NCBI GenBank assembly: GCA_945874815.1
Contig: CAMCIE010000100.1
Coordinates: 1-5,891 of the forward strand
Length of the DNA stretch: 5,891 nucleotides
Direction: 5' to 3'
Source of the DNA: an uncultured Bacteroidales bacterium
GTDB lineage: Bacteria; Bacteroidota; Bacteroidia; Bacteroidales; UBA932
Under the pieces are notes generated by a model. The model was not told the origin of the DNA, ran no database searches, and saw only the letters and a program-made list of their open reading frames with translations. This document shows positions 1-5,891 of the stretch, one piece after another (within the stretch, counting starts at the first letter, position 1; every line of letters starts with the position of its first letter). Both the position numbers and the translations under genes were made by a program.

Positions 1-1
1 T

Positions 2-355
2 TACAATGTGAATTTCCCCAACATCCCTGCAAGCCGGATAAAGGGAGTACGTGCCTCCGTTCAGGGAAAGGGCCGATGGGTCAGGGAGTTCATGCATTGG
101 AACCTTGATGTGTATAAGAAATACGGGATTACACCGGAAATGCTCGGTCAGAGTTCCGACCCGAAAGTGGAAGAGGGAGAGGAACTCTACATGATGGTCG
201 GAGATTTTCTGGATGACCCGCGCAACGATTACAGAGCCGACCACAGACTGATGCAGGAAGGCTATATATCAATCACTGCCCACAATCTGGACTGCACTGA
301 TTATCAGGAGCATGAGAGGATGATTTGCAAAGGTTTCAACAAAGATTTCAAATAG
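2..355 (+). CDS. surE: 5'/3'-nucleotidase SurE, C-terminal part (5' end outside window)
   Basis: This is the C-terminal 117 codons of a SurE-family survival protein, a cytoplasmic metal-dependent phosphatase that removes phosphate from nucleoside 5'- and 3'-monophosphates. The frame is open to the left edge, so the GTG at position 8 is an internal valine codon and not a start. The visible residues YNVNFPNIPASRIKGVR match the family's 'LNVNFPN-P...IKGV' strand. They are followed by KGRWVREF (family 'ARGRWVEEF') and EGYISITAHNLDCTDY (family 'GYVSITPL..DLT'). The catalytic N-terminal part (DDG, SGT and GGIN motifs in the family) lies outside the window and cannot be checked. The usual 'YWLTG' segment reads YMMVGDF here, and the stretch before it seems longer than in Bacteroides homologues I remember. 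The gene ends in TAG, 3 bases before lpxB, and the two are probably co-transcribed. The surE-lpxB order is common in Bacteroidota. The family call is fairly secure despite the truncation. Confidence 0.88.
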   Translation, partial: YNVNFPNIPASRIKGVRASVQGKGRWVREFMHWNLDVYKKYGITPEMLGQSSDPKVEEGEELYMMVGDFLDDPRNDYRADHRLMQEGYISITAHNLDCTDYQEHERMICKGFNKDFK

Positions 356-358
356 GAT

Positions 359-1531
359 ATGACATATTACATCATAGCAGGCGAAGCGTCAGGCGACCTC
401 CACGGCTCGAACCTGATGAAAGGCATTTACTCCAGGGACAAGGAAGCAGACATCCGCTTCTGGGGAGGTGACCTGATGAAGGCCGTCCATGATGAGAATC
501 AAGGCTCTGACACACAGGGCCTTGTGCGTCATTATAAAGACGGTGCGATTATGGGATTCGTGGAAGTGTTCGTCAAGGCCAGGCAGCTGCTCGGAAATGT
601 TTCCTTCTGCAAAAAGGATATCCTGGAGTGGAATCCGGACGTTGTGATCCTGATCGACTATCCTGGATTCAATTTCAAGATTGCGGAATTTGCACACAAA
701 AAGGGCTTCAAGGTATTCTATTACATAGCTCCGAAGGTCTGGGCATCGAGGGAAGGCAGAATAAGGAAACTGAAAGAATATGTGGACATGCTATTCATTG
801 TTTTCCCTTTTGAAATCCCATATTTCGAGTCCAGGGGTATTCCTTTTATATATAAAGGGAACCCTCTTGTTGACGCCGTTGACAATTCCCGTGCGATGAA
901 GCAATCCTGCGAGGATTTTCTCAAGGAAAACGGCCTGCCTCAAAAGAAAATCATAGCCATGCTGGCAGGATCGCGCAAAGGTGAAATCAGTACGATGATG
1001 CCGGTATTGACAGAATTTGCCAGAAAGATGCACAACATACCTGAGTATTCTGATTATCAATTCCTTATTGCTGGAGCACCTGCAAGGAGAATGGCAGACT
1101 ATCAAAAATGGATGACTCCGGACATAAGCGATTATGTGAAAGTGTTGTTCGGAAGGACGCAGGAGATTATCAGGAATTCAGAGGCAGCTGTAGTCAACTC
1201 CGGCACAGCATCGCTTGAAACCGTGCTTTTCAATGTGCCTCAGGTTGTGGGTTACATTAGTGCAAGCCGTCTGACTTATCTTATTGCAAGGAAGATTATC
1301 AAAGTCAGATTTATCAGCCTTGGCAACCTCATTGTAGACAGATGCGCTTTCAAGGAGTTCATCCAGGATGACTGCAATGCAGACGCACTTGTAGCCGAAG
1401 TCCGCAAATTGATTGAGGACCGGGCATATAGAGGAAGGATGCTCAAGGATTATGAGGAGATACGTTCACTCCTTGGCGGAAGCGGGGCTTCGGATGCCGT
1501 TGCCTCGGCTATGATTGATGAATTGAAATAG
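359..1531 (+). CDS. lpxB: Lipid-A-disaccharide synthase LpxB
   Basis: LpxB is a GT19-family, GT-B-fold glycosyltransferase at the inner membrane. It joins lipid X (2,3-diacylglucosamine-1-phosphate) to UDP-2,3-diacylglucosamine to give lipid A disaccharide-1-phosphate and UDP. At 390 residues it has the normal family length (about 380-390) and is complete. Visible motifs in order are GEASGD at residues 8-13, GAIMGFVEV at 62-70, IDYPGFN at 99-105 (D100 appears to match the essential Asp of the proteobacterial enzyme), APKVWASREGR at 124-133, FPFE at 149-152, KGNPLVD at 166-172, LAGSRKGEI at 202-210 (R206 matches the conserved GSR arginine) and NSGTASLE at 280-287 in the UDP-sugar-binding half. 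The ATG at 359 puts the GEASGD loop at the expected distance from the N-terminus. A short AGGA overlaps the surE stop but is too close to be a good ribosome binding site. The gene follows surE by 3 bases and is probably translated from the same message. A strong hairpin lies inside it at 834-865. Confidence 0.97.
   Translation: MTYYIIAGEASGDLHGSNLMKGIYSRDKEADIRFWGGDLMKAVHDENQGSDTQGLVRHYKDGAIMGFVEVFVKARQLLGNVSFCKKDILEWNPDVVILIDYPGFNFKIAEFAHKKGFKVFYYIAPKVWASREGRIRKLKEYVDMLFIVFPFEIPYFESRGIPFIYKGNPLVDAVDNSRAMKQSCEDFLKENGLPQKKIIAMLAGSRKGEISTMMPVLTEFARKMHNIPEYSDYQFLIAGAPARRMADYQKWMTPDISDYVKVLFGRTQEIIRNSEAAVVNSGTASLETVLFNVPQVVGYISASRLTYLIARKIIKVRFISLGNLIVDRCAFKEFIQDDCNADALVAEVRKLIEDRAYRGRMLKDYEEIRSLLGGSGASDAVASAMIDELK
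834..865 (+). repeat. Long inverted repeat inside lpxB (possible RNA hairpin)
   Basis: Bases 835-846 (GGGTATTCCTTT) can pair with 854-864 (AAAGGGAACCC) around a 7-base TATATAT loop. The fold has 11 pairs, including one G-U pair (841/859), and one unpaired A at 839; an extra G-U pair (834/865) could extend it. The stretch encodes residues 159-169 of LpxB (RGIPFIYKGNP), part of a conserved region, so the palindrome may be a by-product of the codons. No regulatory role is shown. The pairing was read by eye and no folding energy was computed. Confidence 0.5.
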
Positions 1532-1559
1532 ATGTCTCGACTTCGCTCGACATGACATC
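1531..1559. repeat. Imperfect palindrome between convergent genes; REP-like element, possible terminator
   Basis: GATGTC (1531-1536) pairs exactly with GACATC (1554-1559). Just inside, TCGA (1537-1540) pairs with TCGA (1547-1550) around the loop CTTCGC. The 3' side carries an unpaired CAT (1551-1553), giving a 10-pair stem with a one-sided bulge. The first base is the last base of the lpxB stop codon, and the element lies in the 61-base gap between the converging lpxB and yggS genes. On the + strand it is followed by GGGGGAAGG, so it is not a classical intrinsic terminator in that direction. On the - strand a weak T-rich TATTTC follows, which fits a terminator for the yidC-yggS transcript somewhat better. 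The core TCGACTTCGCTCGA resembles short intergenic palindromes I recall as scattered through Bacteroidota genomes. Only one copy is in this window, so repeat status is inferred. Confidence 0.55.
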
Positions 1560-1592
1560 GGGGGAAGGTCAGGTCGATGACTTCAGTGGCAA

Positions 1593-2348
1593 TCAGTACT
1601 GACGGGCTCCGAATATCAAGGAACCTATGCGGACCATGGTGGAGCCTTCCTCCACTGCAATTTGGTAATCATCTGACATTCCCATTGAGATTTCGCTGAC
1701 ATCCCAAGGGGAATTCTCTTTTACCAAGGCTCCTGAATGCGGCAGGTTCGGACTCTCGCCCAGCCAATCGTGAAGCATGTCGTACATGGCGGTAAGCTTC
1801 CTGAAATCGTCCCTGATGACATTCCTGTCATCTGTCAGAGTTGCCATTCCCATCACTCCCCTGACATGGATATGAGGATATTCGATGCTGCCGGACAGGA
1901 AATCCAGGAGCTCATCTGAGGAAAAGCCCTGTTTTGACTGGTCTGAACTCACATGACATTCCAGGAGAATATCAGTCACCCTATCATTCTGCTGCCCCCA
2001 TTTCTCAATAGCCTCTATAAGATGCAATGAGTCAACTGATTGAACCAGAGACGCATATGGAAGAACTATCTTCAACTTATTTGTCTGCAAATGTCCGATG
2101 AAATGCCATTGGATGTCATTCAGATAATCTCCCTTGCCACCATTGGCAAGATATTCCTGCCTTAACTTTGAAGCATGAGCGACCTTAGCAGATAGCTCCT
2201 GAGGTCGGCTCTCAGCAAATATCCTCTGGCCGGCTTCATAAGCCTGCAGGATGGATTCGAAGGGGTGGAATTTGGAAACTGCCACCAACTTTACAGTTGC
2301 TGGCAGTTCGCTTTTCAATTTATCGAGTATGTCTTTTATAGTGTCCAT
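1593..2348 (-). CDS. yggS: YggS/PROSC family pyridoxal 5'-phosphate homeostasis protein
   Basis: This cytoplasmic protein of the YggS/PROSC (PLPBP) family has a single alanine-racemase-like TIM-barrel domain. It binds PLP without known enzyme activity and buffers free PLP, with effects on amino-acid and keto-acid balance. The motif LVAVSKFHP carries K26, the expected Schiff-base lysine. It is followed by FAESRPQEL (44-52, family 'FGENRVQEL'), WHFIGHLQTNK (81-91), QSVDSLHLIEAI (103-114), RGVMGMA (163-169) and SMGMSDDYQIAVEEGSTMVRIG (221-242, split here only by reading), the phosphate-binding end, then IFGARQY at the C-terminus. At 251 residues it is longer than the usual 220-235. The extra length appears to sit in two loops, around residues 56-79 and 199-218. 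The ATG at 2348 is 2 bases after the yidC stop, indicating co-transcription and probably coupled translation. A role shared with YidC is not evident. The family call is firm. Confidence 0.95.
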   Translation of the reverse strand: MDTIKDILDKLKSELPATVKLVAVSKFHPFESILQAYEAGQRIFAESRPQELSAKVAHASKLRQEYLANGGKGDYLNDIQWHFIGHLQTNKLKIVLPYASLVQSVDSLHLIEAIEKWGQQNDRVTDILLECHVSSDQSKQGFSSDELLDFLSGSIEYPHIHVRGVMGMATLTDDRNVIRDDFRKLTAMYDMLHDWLGESPNLPHSGALVKENSPWDVSEISMGMSDDYQIAVEEGSTMVRIGSLIFGARQY

Positions 2349-2350
2349 GA

Positions 2351-4213
2351 TTATCTGCGCTTTCTCTGCTGCTCTTTCATCATCTGCTCCTGCATTTTCT
2401 GAGCCTCTTCGAGTCTCTGCTGGAACTTGGACTTCTTCTTAGGCTTGTTCTGGTTGGCAACCATCTCTGCTCTTACCTTGTCTTCTGTAACGACGAACTT
2501 CCTGATTACCCAAGTCATCAGCATTGTGATGAGGTTGGAAAGAAGGTAGTAATAACTCAAGGCCGAAGAAAGGTTGTTACAGATGAACAACATCATGATA
2601 GGCATCATCCATACACTCATGAACTTCATAGGTGCCATATTCGGATCATCCGACATCTGGCTTGAAGTCATCTTAGAGTAGATGAACATTGAAACTGCCA
2701 TCAGAAGCGCGAAGAGTGAGATGTGGTCTCCATAAAGCGGAATCCTGAACGGAAGGTCAAGGATCGAATCGTAAGCGCTAAGGTCATCAGCCCAGAGGAA
2801 ACTCTGCTGACGAAGTTCGATTGATGCAGGGAAGAATCGGAACATTGCAAAGAGAATCGGGAACTGGAGGAGCATCGGGAGACATCCGCCCATCGGACTG
2901 ATGCCGGCCTTCTGGTATAGCTCCATAGTTGCCTGCTGTTTCTTCATGGCATCCTTCTCATTCGGATACTTCTTGTTGATCTGCTCGATGTCCGGTTTGA
3001 GAATATTCATCTTTGCAGATGACTTGAATGACTTGTAAGTAAGCGGCGAGAGCACGACTTTGATGAGGATGGTCATAAGAAGGATGATCAGTCCCCAGTT
3101 GTTCAGGAACCGGCTCAGAAAGTCAAAACAAGGTATTATGACAAAACGGCTGATCCAGTTTACGAGCCAGCCTCCCAGAGGGATAATCTTCTCATATCTG
3201 TAGTCATAATGCTTAAGTACCTGATAATCATTCGGTCCGAAATAGAACTGGAACGGAATCACAGTCTCTGAAGACGAAGCCTGAAACTCAGAACGCAATT
3301 TGGCGGTACAAGCCATCAGGTTGCGGGACGGATCGTTTTCCTCGTAGTATTTCACATCGAGGTCCGCTGACGAGAACTCGTTTTCAGCGGTCATGATTGC
3401 AGAGAAGAATTGCTGCTGAAAGGCAAACCATTTCATCTTTGAATCAATCCTCTTCGCCTCGTTGCGGGCACGCCCCATCTCTTCCGGTTTCTTGTCACCG
3501 GTGAAATAGTAGTCAAGTTTCGAGTATTGTTTCTCGTTCTTGTATCCTTTCTCAAGTCTTGGAATCACTACTCCCCAGTCAATGTCGAACATCGACACAT
3601 TACGGGGAATCACTTCATCCATTCCCACGAATGAAAGCTGATTGTCAACCATATAGCTTCCCTGTGAGAGTGAGTATTTCTGCTGGATATATCCTCCCTG
3701 AGCAAAAGGAAGCCTCATGACTATGCTTGAATCCGTCACTTCTGCCAGCTGGAATGAGAAATCCTTGGTATTGATGTATTCTCCGGCATAGATCGAGATG
3801 TCATAGCTGCTCATCTGAGGTTTGATCAGATAGAGGTCAGTGCTATCATAAGCTTTGTATTCTTTGATTCTGACAGAATAAGGCTGTGCACCCCTTGTGT
3901 TGAAAACGATTTCCAATTTATCATTTTCAAGTGTAACAAGCTCAGAATCAGCCAGTCTTGCAACTGAAAGGAGACTGTCTTTATAAGCAGGCATGTTAGT
4001 GACCTTCACACCGGTCATTTCACCTGCACTCACAAGGCCTTCGGCCCTCTTCAAGGAATCCATGGCAATCTCTGCCAACTGTTCCATCCTTGCTGCGGAG
4101 TCAAGCTGGGCTTGAATCTCCATCTGCTCTTTGTATTGTCTGTTCTGATAGAATGTGAATCCAATCATGATGACACCTATCAGAACAAATCCTATAATTG
4201 AATTTTTATCCAT
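2351..4213 (-). CDS. yidC: Membrane protein insertase YidC (Oxa1 family, Bacteroidota type)
   Basis: YidC inserts and folds inner-membrane proteins, alone or with the SecYEG translocon. This copy is complete at 620 residues, normal for the long form. Residues 5-22 (IIGFVLIGVIMIGFTF) form the first membrane segment, followed by a charged helical stretch and a periplasmic beta-rich domain to about residue 340. The conserved insertase core starts at NNWGLIILLMTILIKVVLSPLT (371-392 region, TM2), followed by the cytoplasmic hairpin with KMNILKPDIEQINKKYPNEK (401-420). Next come MGGCLPMLLQFPILFAMFRF (441-460, TM3), SFLWADDLSAYDS, TM4 near 497-513, and TM5/TM6 near 531-571. K385 stands where E. coli YidC has the groove arginine R366. 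The tail (about 577-620) is strongly charged and ends KEQQRKRR, suited to ribosome contact by analogy with other YidC/Oxa1 tails. It starts 3 bases after the DUF349 gene and ends 2 bases before yggS. No clear Shine-Dalgarno sequence is present. Confidence 0.97.
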   Translation of the reverse strand: MDKNSIIGFVLIGVIMIGFTFYQNRQYKEQMEIQAQLDSAARMEQLAEIAMDSLKRAEGLVSAGEMTGVKVTNMPAYKDSLLSVARLADSELVTLENDKLEIVFNTRGAQPYSVRIKEYKAYDSTDLYLIKPQMSSYDISIYAGEYINTKDFSFQLAEVTDSSIVMRLPFAQGGYIQQKYSLSQGSYMVDNQLSFVGMDEVIPRNVSMFDIDWGVVIPRLEKGYKNEKQYSKLDYYFTGDKKPEEMGRARNEAKRIDSKMKWFAFQQQFFSAIMTAENEFSSADLDVKYYEENDPSRNLMACTAKLRSEFQASSSETVIPFQFYFGPNDYQVLKHYDYRYEKIIPLGGWLVNWISRFVIIPCFDFLSRFLNNWGLIILLMTILIKVVLSPLTYKSFKSSAKMNILKPDIEQINKKYPNEKDAMKKQQATMELYQKAGISPMGGCLPMLLQFPILFAMFRFFPASIELRQQSFLWADDLSAYDSILDLPFRIPLYGDHISLFALLMAVSMFIYSKMTSSQMSDDPNMAPMKFMSVWMMPIMMLFICNNLSSALSYYYLLSNLITMLMTWVIRKFVVTEDKVRAEMVANQNKPKKKSKFQQRLEEAQKMQEQMMKEQQRKRR

Positions 4214-4216
4214 GTA

Positions 4217-5891
4217 TTAATTGTTCGATTCTTCTGTAATCTGCCTGATTTTGTCAGCCAGAGCTGTCAACTCCTCCTTAGCCTTGTCAATTCGCTCCTG
4301 CATCTGTTTGATGAGAGGCTCAGCATTCTTTGACATTGCAAAGAATCCGATATTGTTCTCATATGTAACGATATCCTGCTCAAGGGCATTGTACTTCTGA
4401 ATAAGACGATCCTTCTCGGACCTTGGAGCCCTTGCTCCCTGACGTGACTTGCGTGAAGCACGTGAAAGTCCCGCGAACTTCTCCTGAACGGCTTCCTTAT
4501 ATGCCTGTGTCACTTTATCTTTCTCCTTGAAAGGAACGAATCCGATTGACTGCCATCTTTCAGCGAATGCCTGCATAGCCTTTGTATCCTCGGCTTCATC
4601 ACCTGTAAGGACATAAGCCCTTATCTCTTCAATAAGATGCTGCTTTGCTTTCAAGTTTCCATAGAAATCGTTCTCCGGCTTGGCATTCTTGTCCCTTTCT
4701 GCAAAGAACTCATCACAAGCAGCACGGAATCTCTTCCAGAGCAAGTCAGATTTCTTGCGTGGGACAGCTCCGATTTCCTTCCACTGCTTCTGCAAGTTGA
4801 TGAAGCGGTCAGTGGTCTTTTTCCAGTCAGTGCTGGTCTTCAGTTCTTCAGCCTCTACGCAAAGAGCAATCTTCTTCTCAAGGTTGGAGTTGATATTGTC
4901 CTTATACTCAGTATAGAAATCGCGTTTGCGGCCATAGAACTTGTCGCATGCAGCGCGGAAACGGTCGTAAATCTTCTGGTTCTCCTTCTTAGAAGCAAAG
5001 CCGATGGTCTTCCATATCTTCTGGATGTCTTCAATCTCCTTGGAGAATGCATTCCACTGGTTGGACTCGGTCACTTCCCTGCCGGCAATCTCCTCGACCT
5101 GCTCACAAAGAACTGTCTTCTTTGCAAGATTCTCTGCCTGAATCTCTTTCTGAGCCTCGAAATGGGCCTGATATTTCTTGTTGATTACGGAAGTTGCTGC
5201 CTTGAAGCGGTCCCAGATCTGCTCACGGAACTCTTTTGCAACCGGACCATATTCCTTCCACTGCTCGTGAAGTTTCTGGAGTTCCTTGAATGCCTCAACT
5301 ACAGAAGGATTCTCTGCAAGGGCTTCAGCTTCCTCACAGAATTTTTCCTTCACCTCAAGATTCTTCTTGAAATCGAGGTCGCGAAGTTCACGGTTGATCT
5401 TGACCATATCATAGAACTGCTCCACATAGAGCTGATAAGTCTCATTGATATTCCTGTAGTTTTGCATAGGAACGGGACCGATTGCCCTCCATCTGTTCTG
5501 AATCTCGCGGAACTCAGGGAAGGTGGCATTGACATCCTCCTGTTTGTCAAGCAGGGCCTTCAAGTCTTCAATGACTGCCTGCTTCTTAACAAGATTGTCC
5601 TCGCGCTCCTTCTCAAGCTGCCTGTTATACTCGGCACGCTCTTTCTTGTATTTGTTGTAAAGGTTCTTGAAACCTTTTTCAATCTCGTCAAACGGATTGT
5701 CTGAAACTGACTCCTGCACCTGGACAGCTGACTCTTCTTCAGCCTGCTCCTGCGGCCCAACTTCCTCTTCCTGAGCATCTTCTTCAACAGCTGCAACGAT
5801 CACGATGCCGGCATCTGCCTTCTCTTTCAGAAGCCGCCTGTAGAAAGCCGCCTTTATTGCTTCGGCCTCCTTGAGCATTTTCATTCTTTCC
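4217..5891 (-). CDS. DUF349 repeat protein, N-terminus probably outside window
   Basis: This is a large, soluble, helical, Lys/Glu-rich protein of five DUF349 repeats, with no established function. Numbering is from the ATG at 5884. The repeats are marked by RWRAIGPVP (W132), QWKEYGPVA (W209), IWKTIGFAS (W291), QWKEIGAVP (W368) and RWQSIGFVP (W444), spaced 77, 82, 77 and 76 residues apart. Repeats 3 and 4 both continue to RFRAACD (308 and 385). An acidic linker (about 34-58) precedes the repeats. A basic Ser/Arg-rich linker (474-493) leads to a coiled coil (about 490-550) with ENNIGFF, a C-terminal motif I recall from Bacteroidota members. There is no signal peptide or membrane segment. The ATG at 5884 is reachable (555 residues), but the frame stays open to the edge. 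The first residues (EAEAIKAAFYRRL) look like the middle of the N-terminal helical domain of homologues ('LKQSFYKLH'), so the true start is probably upstream. It lies 3 bases before yidC in the likely operon. Confidence 0.85.
   Translation of the reverse strand, partial: ERMKMLKEAEAIKAAFYRRLLKEKADAGIVIVAAVEEDAQEEEVGPQEQAEEESAVQVQESVSDNPFDEIEKGFKNLYNKYKKERAEYNRQLEKEREDNLVKKQAVIEDLKALLDKQEDVNATFPEFREIQNRWRAIGPVPMQNYRNINETYQLYVEQFYDMVKINRELRDLDFKKNLEVKEKFCEEAEALAENPSVVEAFKELQKLHEQWKEYGPVAKEFREQIWDRFKAATSVINKKYQAHFEAQKEIQAENLAKKTVLCEQVEEIAGREVTESNQWNAFSKEIEDIQKIWKTIGFASKKENQKIYDRFRAACDKFYGRKRDFYTEYKDNINSNLEKKIALCVEAEELKTSTDWKKTTDRFINLQKQWKEIGAVPRKKSDLLWKRFRAACDEFFAERDKNAKPENDFYGNLKAKQHLIEEIRAYVLTGDEAEDTKAMQAFAERWQSIGFVPFKEKDKVTQAYKEAVQEKFAGLSRASRKSRQGARAPRSEKDRLIQKYNALEQDIVTYENNIGFFAMSKNAEPLIKQMQERIDKAKEELTALADKIRQITEESNN

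Noticed and set aside
8..10. GTG as the start codon of the first gene.
   Set aside because: The codons before it (TAC, AAT) continue the conserved SurE strand YNVNFPN, so this is an internal valine in a gene cut by the window edge.
389..1105. Open frames of about 100 codons on the - strand within lpxB.
   Set aside because: They overlap a gene with full family motifs, show no recognisable domain, and have no start context or partner gene. They are chance frames.
1531..1570. Classical intrinsic terminator for surE-lpxB.
   Set aside because: The stem is present, but it is followed by GGGGGAAGG and not a run of T, so the standard + strand form is not met. It is kept only as a palindrome with possible terminator function.
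2251..2442. A small + strand frame across the yidC-yggS junction.
   Set aside because: It is antisense to the 3' end of yidC and the 5' end of yggS, both firmly identified, and has no family resemblance.
4715..4963. Similar DNA segments in the DUF349 gene that could be read as a DNA repeat or mobile element.
   Set aside because: They encode the shared RFRAACD parts of protein repeats 3 and 4, exactly 77 codons apart. The similarity comes from domain duplication, not from a mobile element.
4637..5704. A 355-codon open frame on the + strand, rich in leucine, valine and phenylalanine, that looks like a membrane protein.
   Set aside because: It lies entirely antisense to the DUF349 gene. The repeated Lys and Glu codons of that gene read as Leu and Phe on the other strand, which explains both the open frame and the composition. 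The DUF349 frame has clear repeat motifs and this one has none.

Overview
This window looks like chromosomal core-genome DNA from a member of the Bacteroidota, most likely the order Bacteroidales. Three things point there: the surE-lpxB gene pair; a YidC of 620 residues that starts MDKNSIIGFVLIG and has a long periplasmic domain and a basic tail; and a large multi-repeat DUF349 protein. The genes also lack clear Shine-Dalgarno sequences, as is usual in this phylum. Base composition looks even, and I see no transposase, integrase, tRNA, rRNA or CRISPR array. The taxonomic call rests on remembered family features, not on a search.

Layout: two gene groups converge. On the + strand, the 3' end of surE (2-355) enters from the left edge and is followed 3 bases later by complete lpxB (359-1531). 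On the - strand, reading from the right edge inward, a DUF349 repeat protein (4217-5891, start outside the window) is followed by yidC (2351-4213) and a YggS/PROSC-type PLP-binding protein (1593-2348). The gaps between these three are 3 and 2 bases, so they very probably form one transcript. The two groups meet in a 61-base gap (1532-1592) holding an imperfect palindrome that resembles the short REP-like intergenic repeats of Bacteroidota and may also end transcription. Coding density is about 99 percent and no stretch over 300 bases lacks a gene. No promoter is expected or seen, because both transcripts start outside the window.

Functionally, lpxB makes the lipid A disaccharide precursor of the outer membrane and surE is a nucleotide-phosphate housekeeping enzyme. 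YidC inserts and folds inner-membrane proteins, YggS controls free pyridoxal phosphate, and the DUF349 protein has no established role. The least explained part is the DUF349 protein: five repeats with a near-constant 76-82 residue period, an acidic linker, a basic linker and a C-terminal coiled coil, directly upstream of yidC. I found no clearly new system. The points worth a second look are this DUF349-YidC link, the palindrome between the convergent genes, and a strong hairpin inside lpxB.
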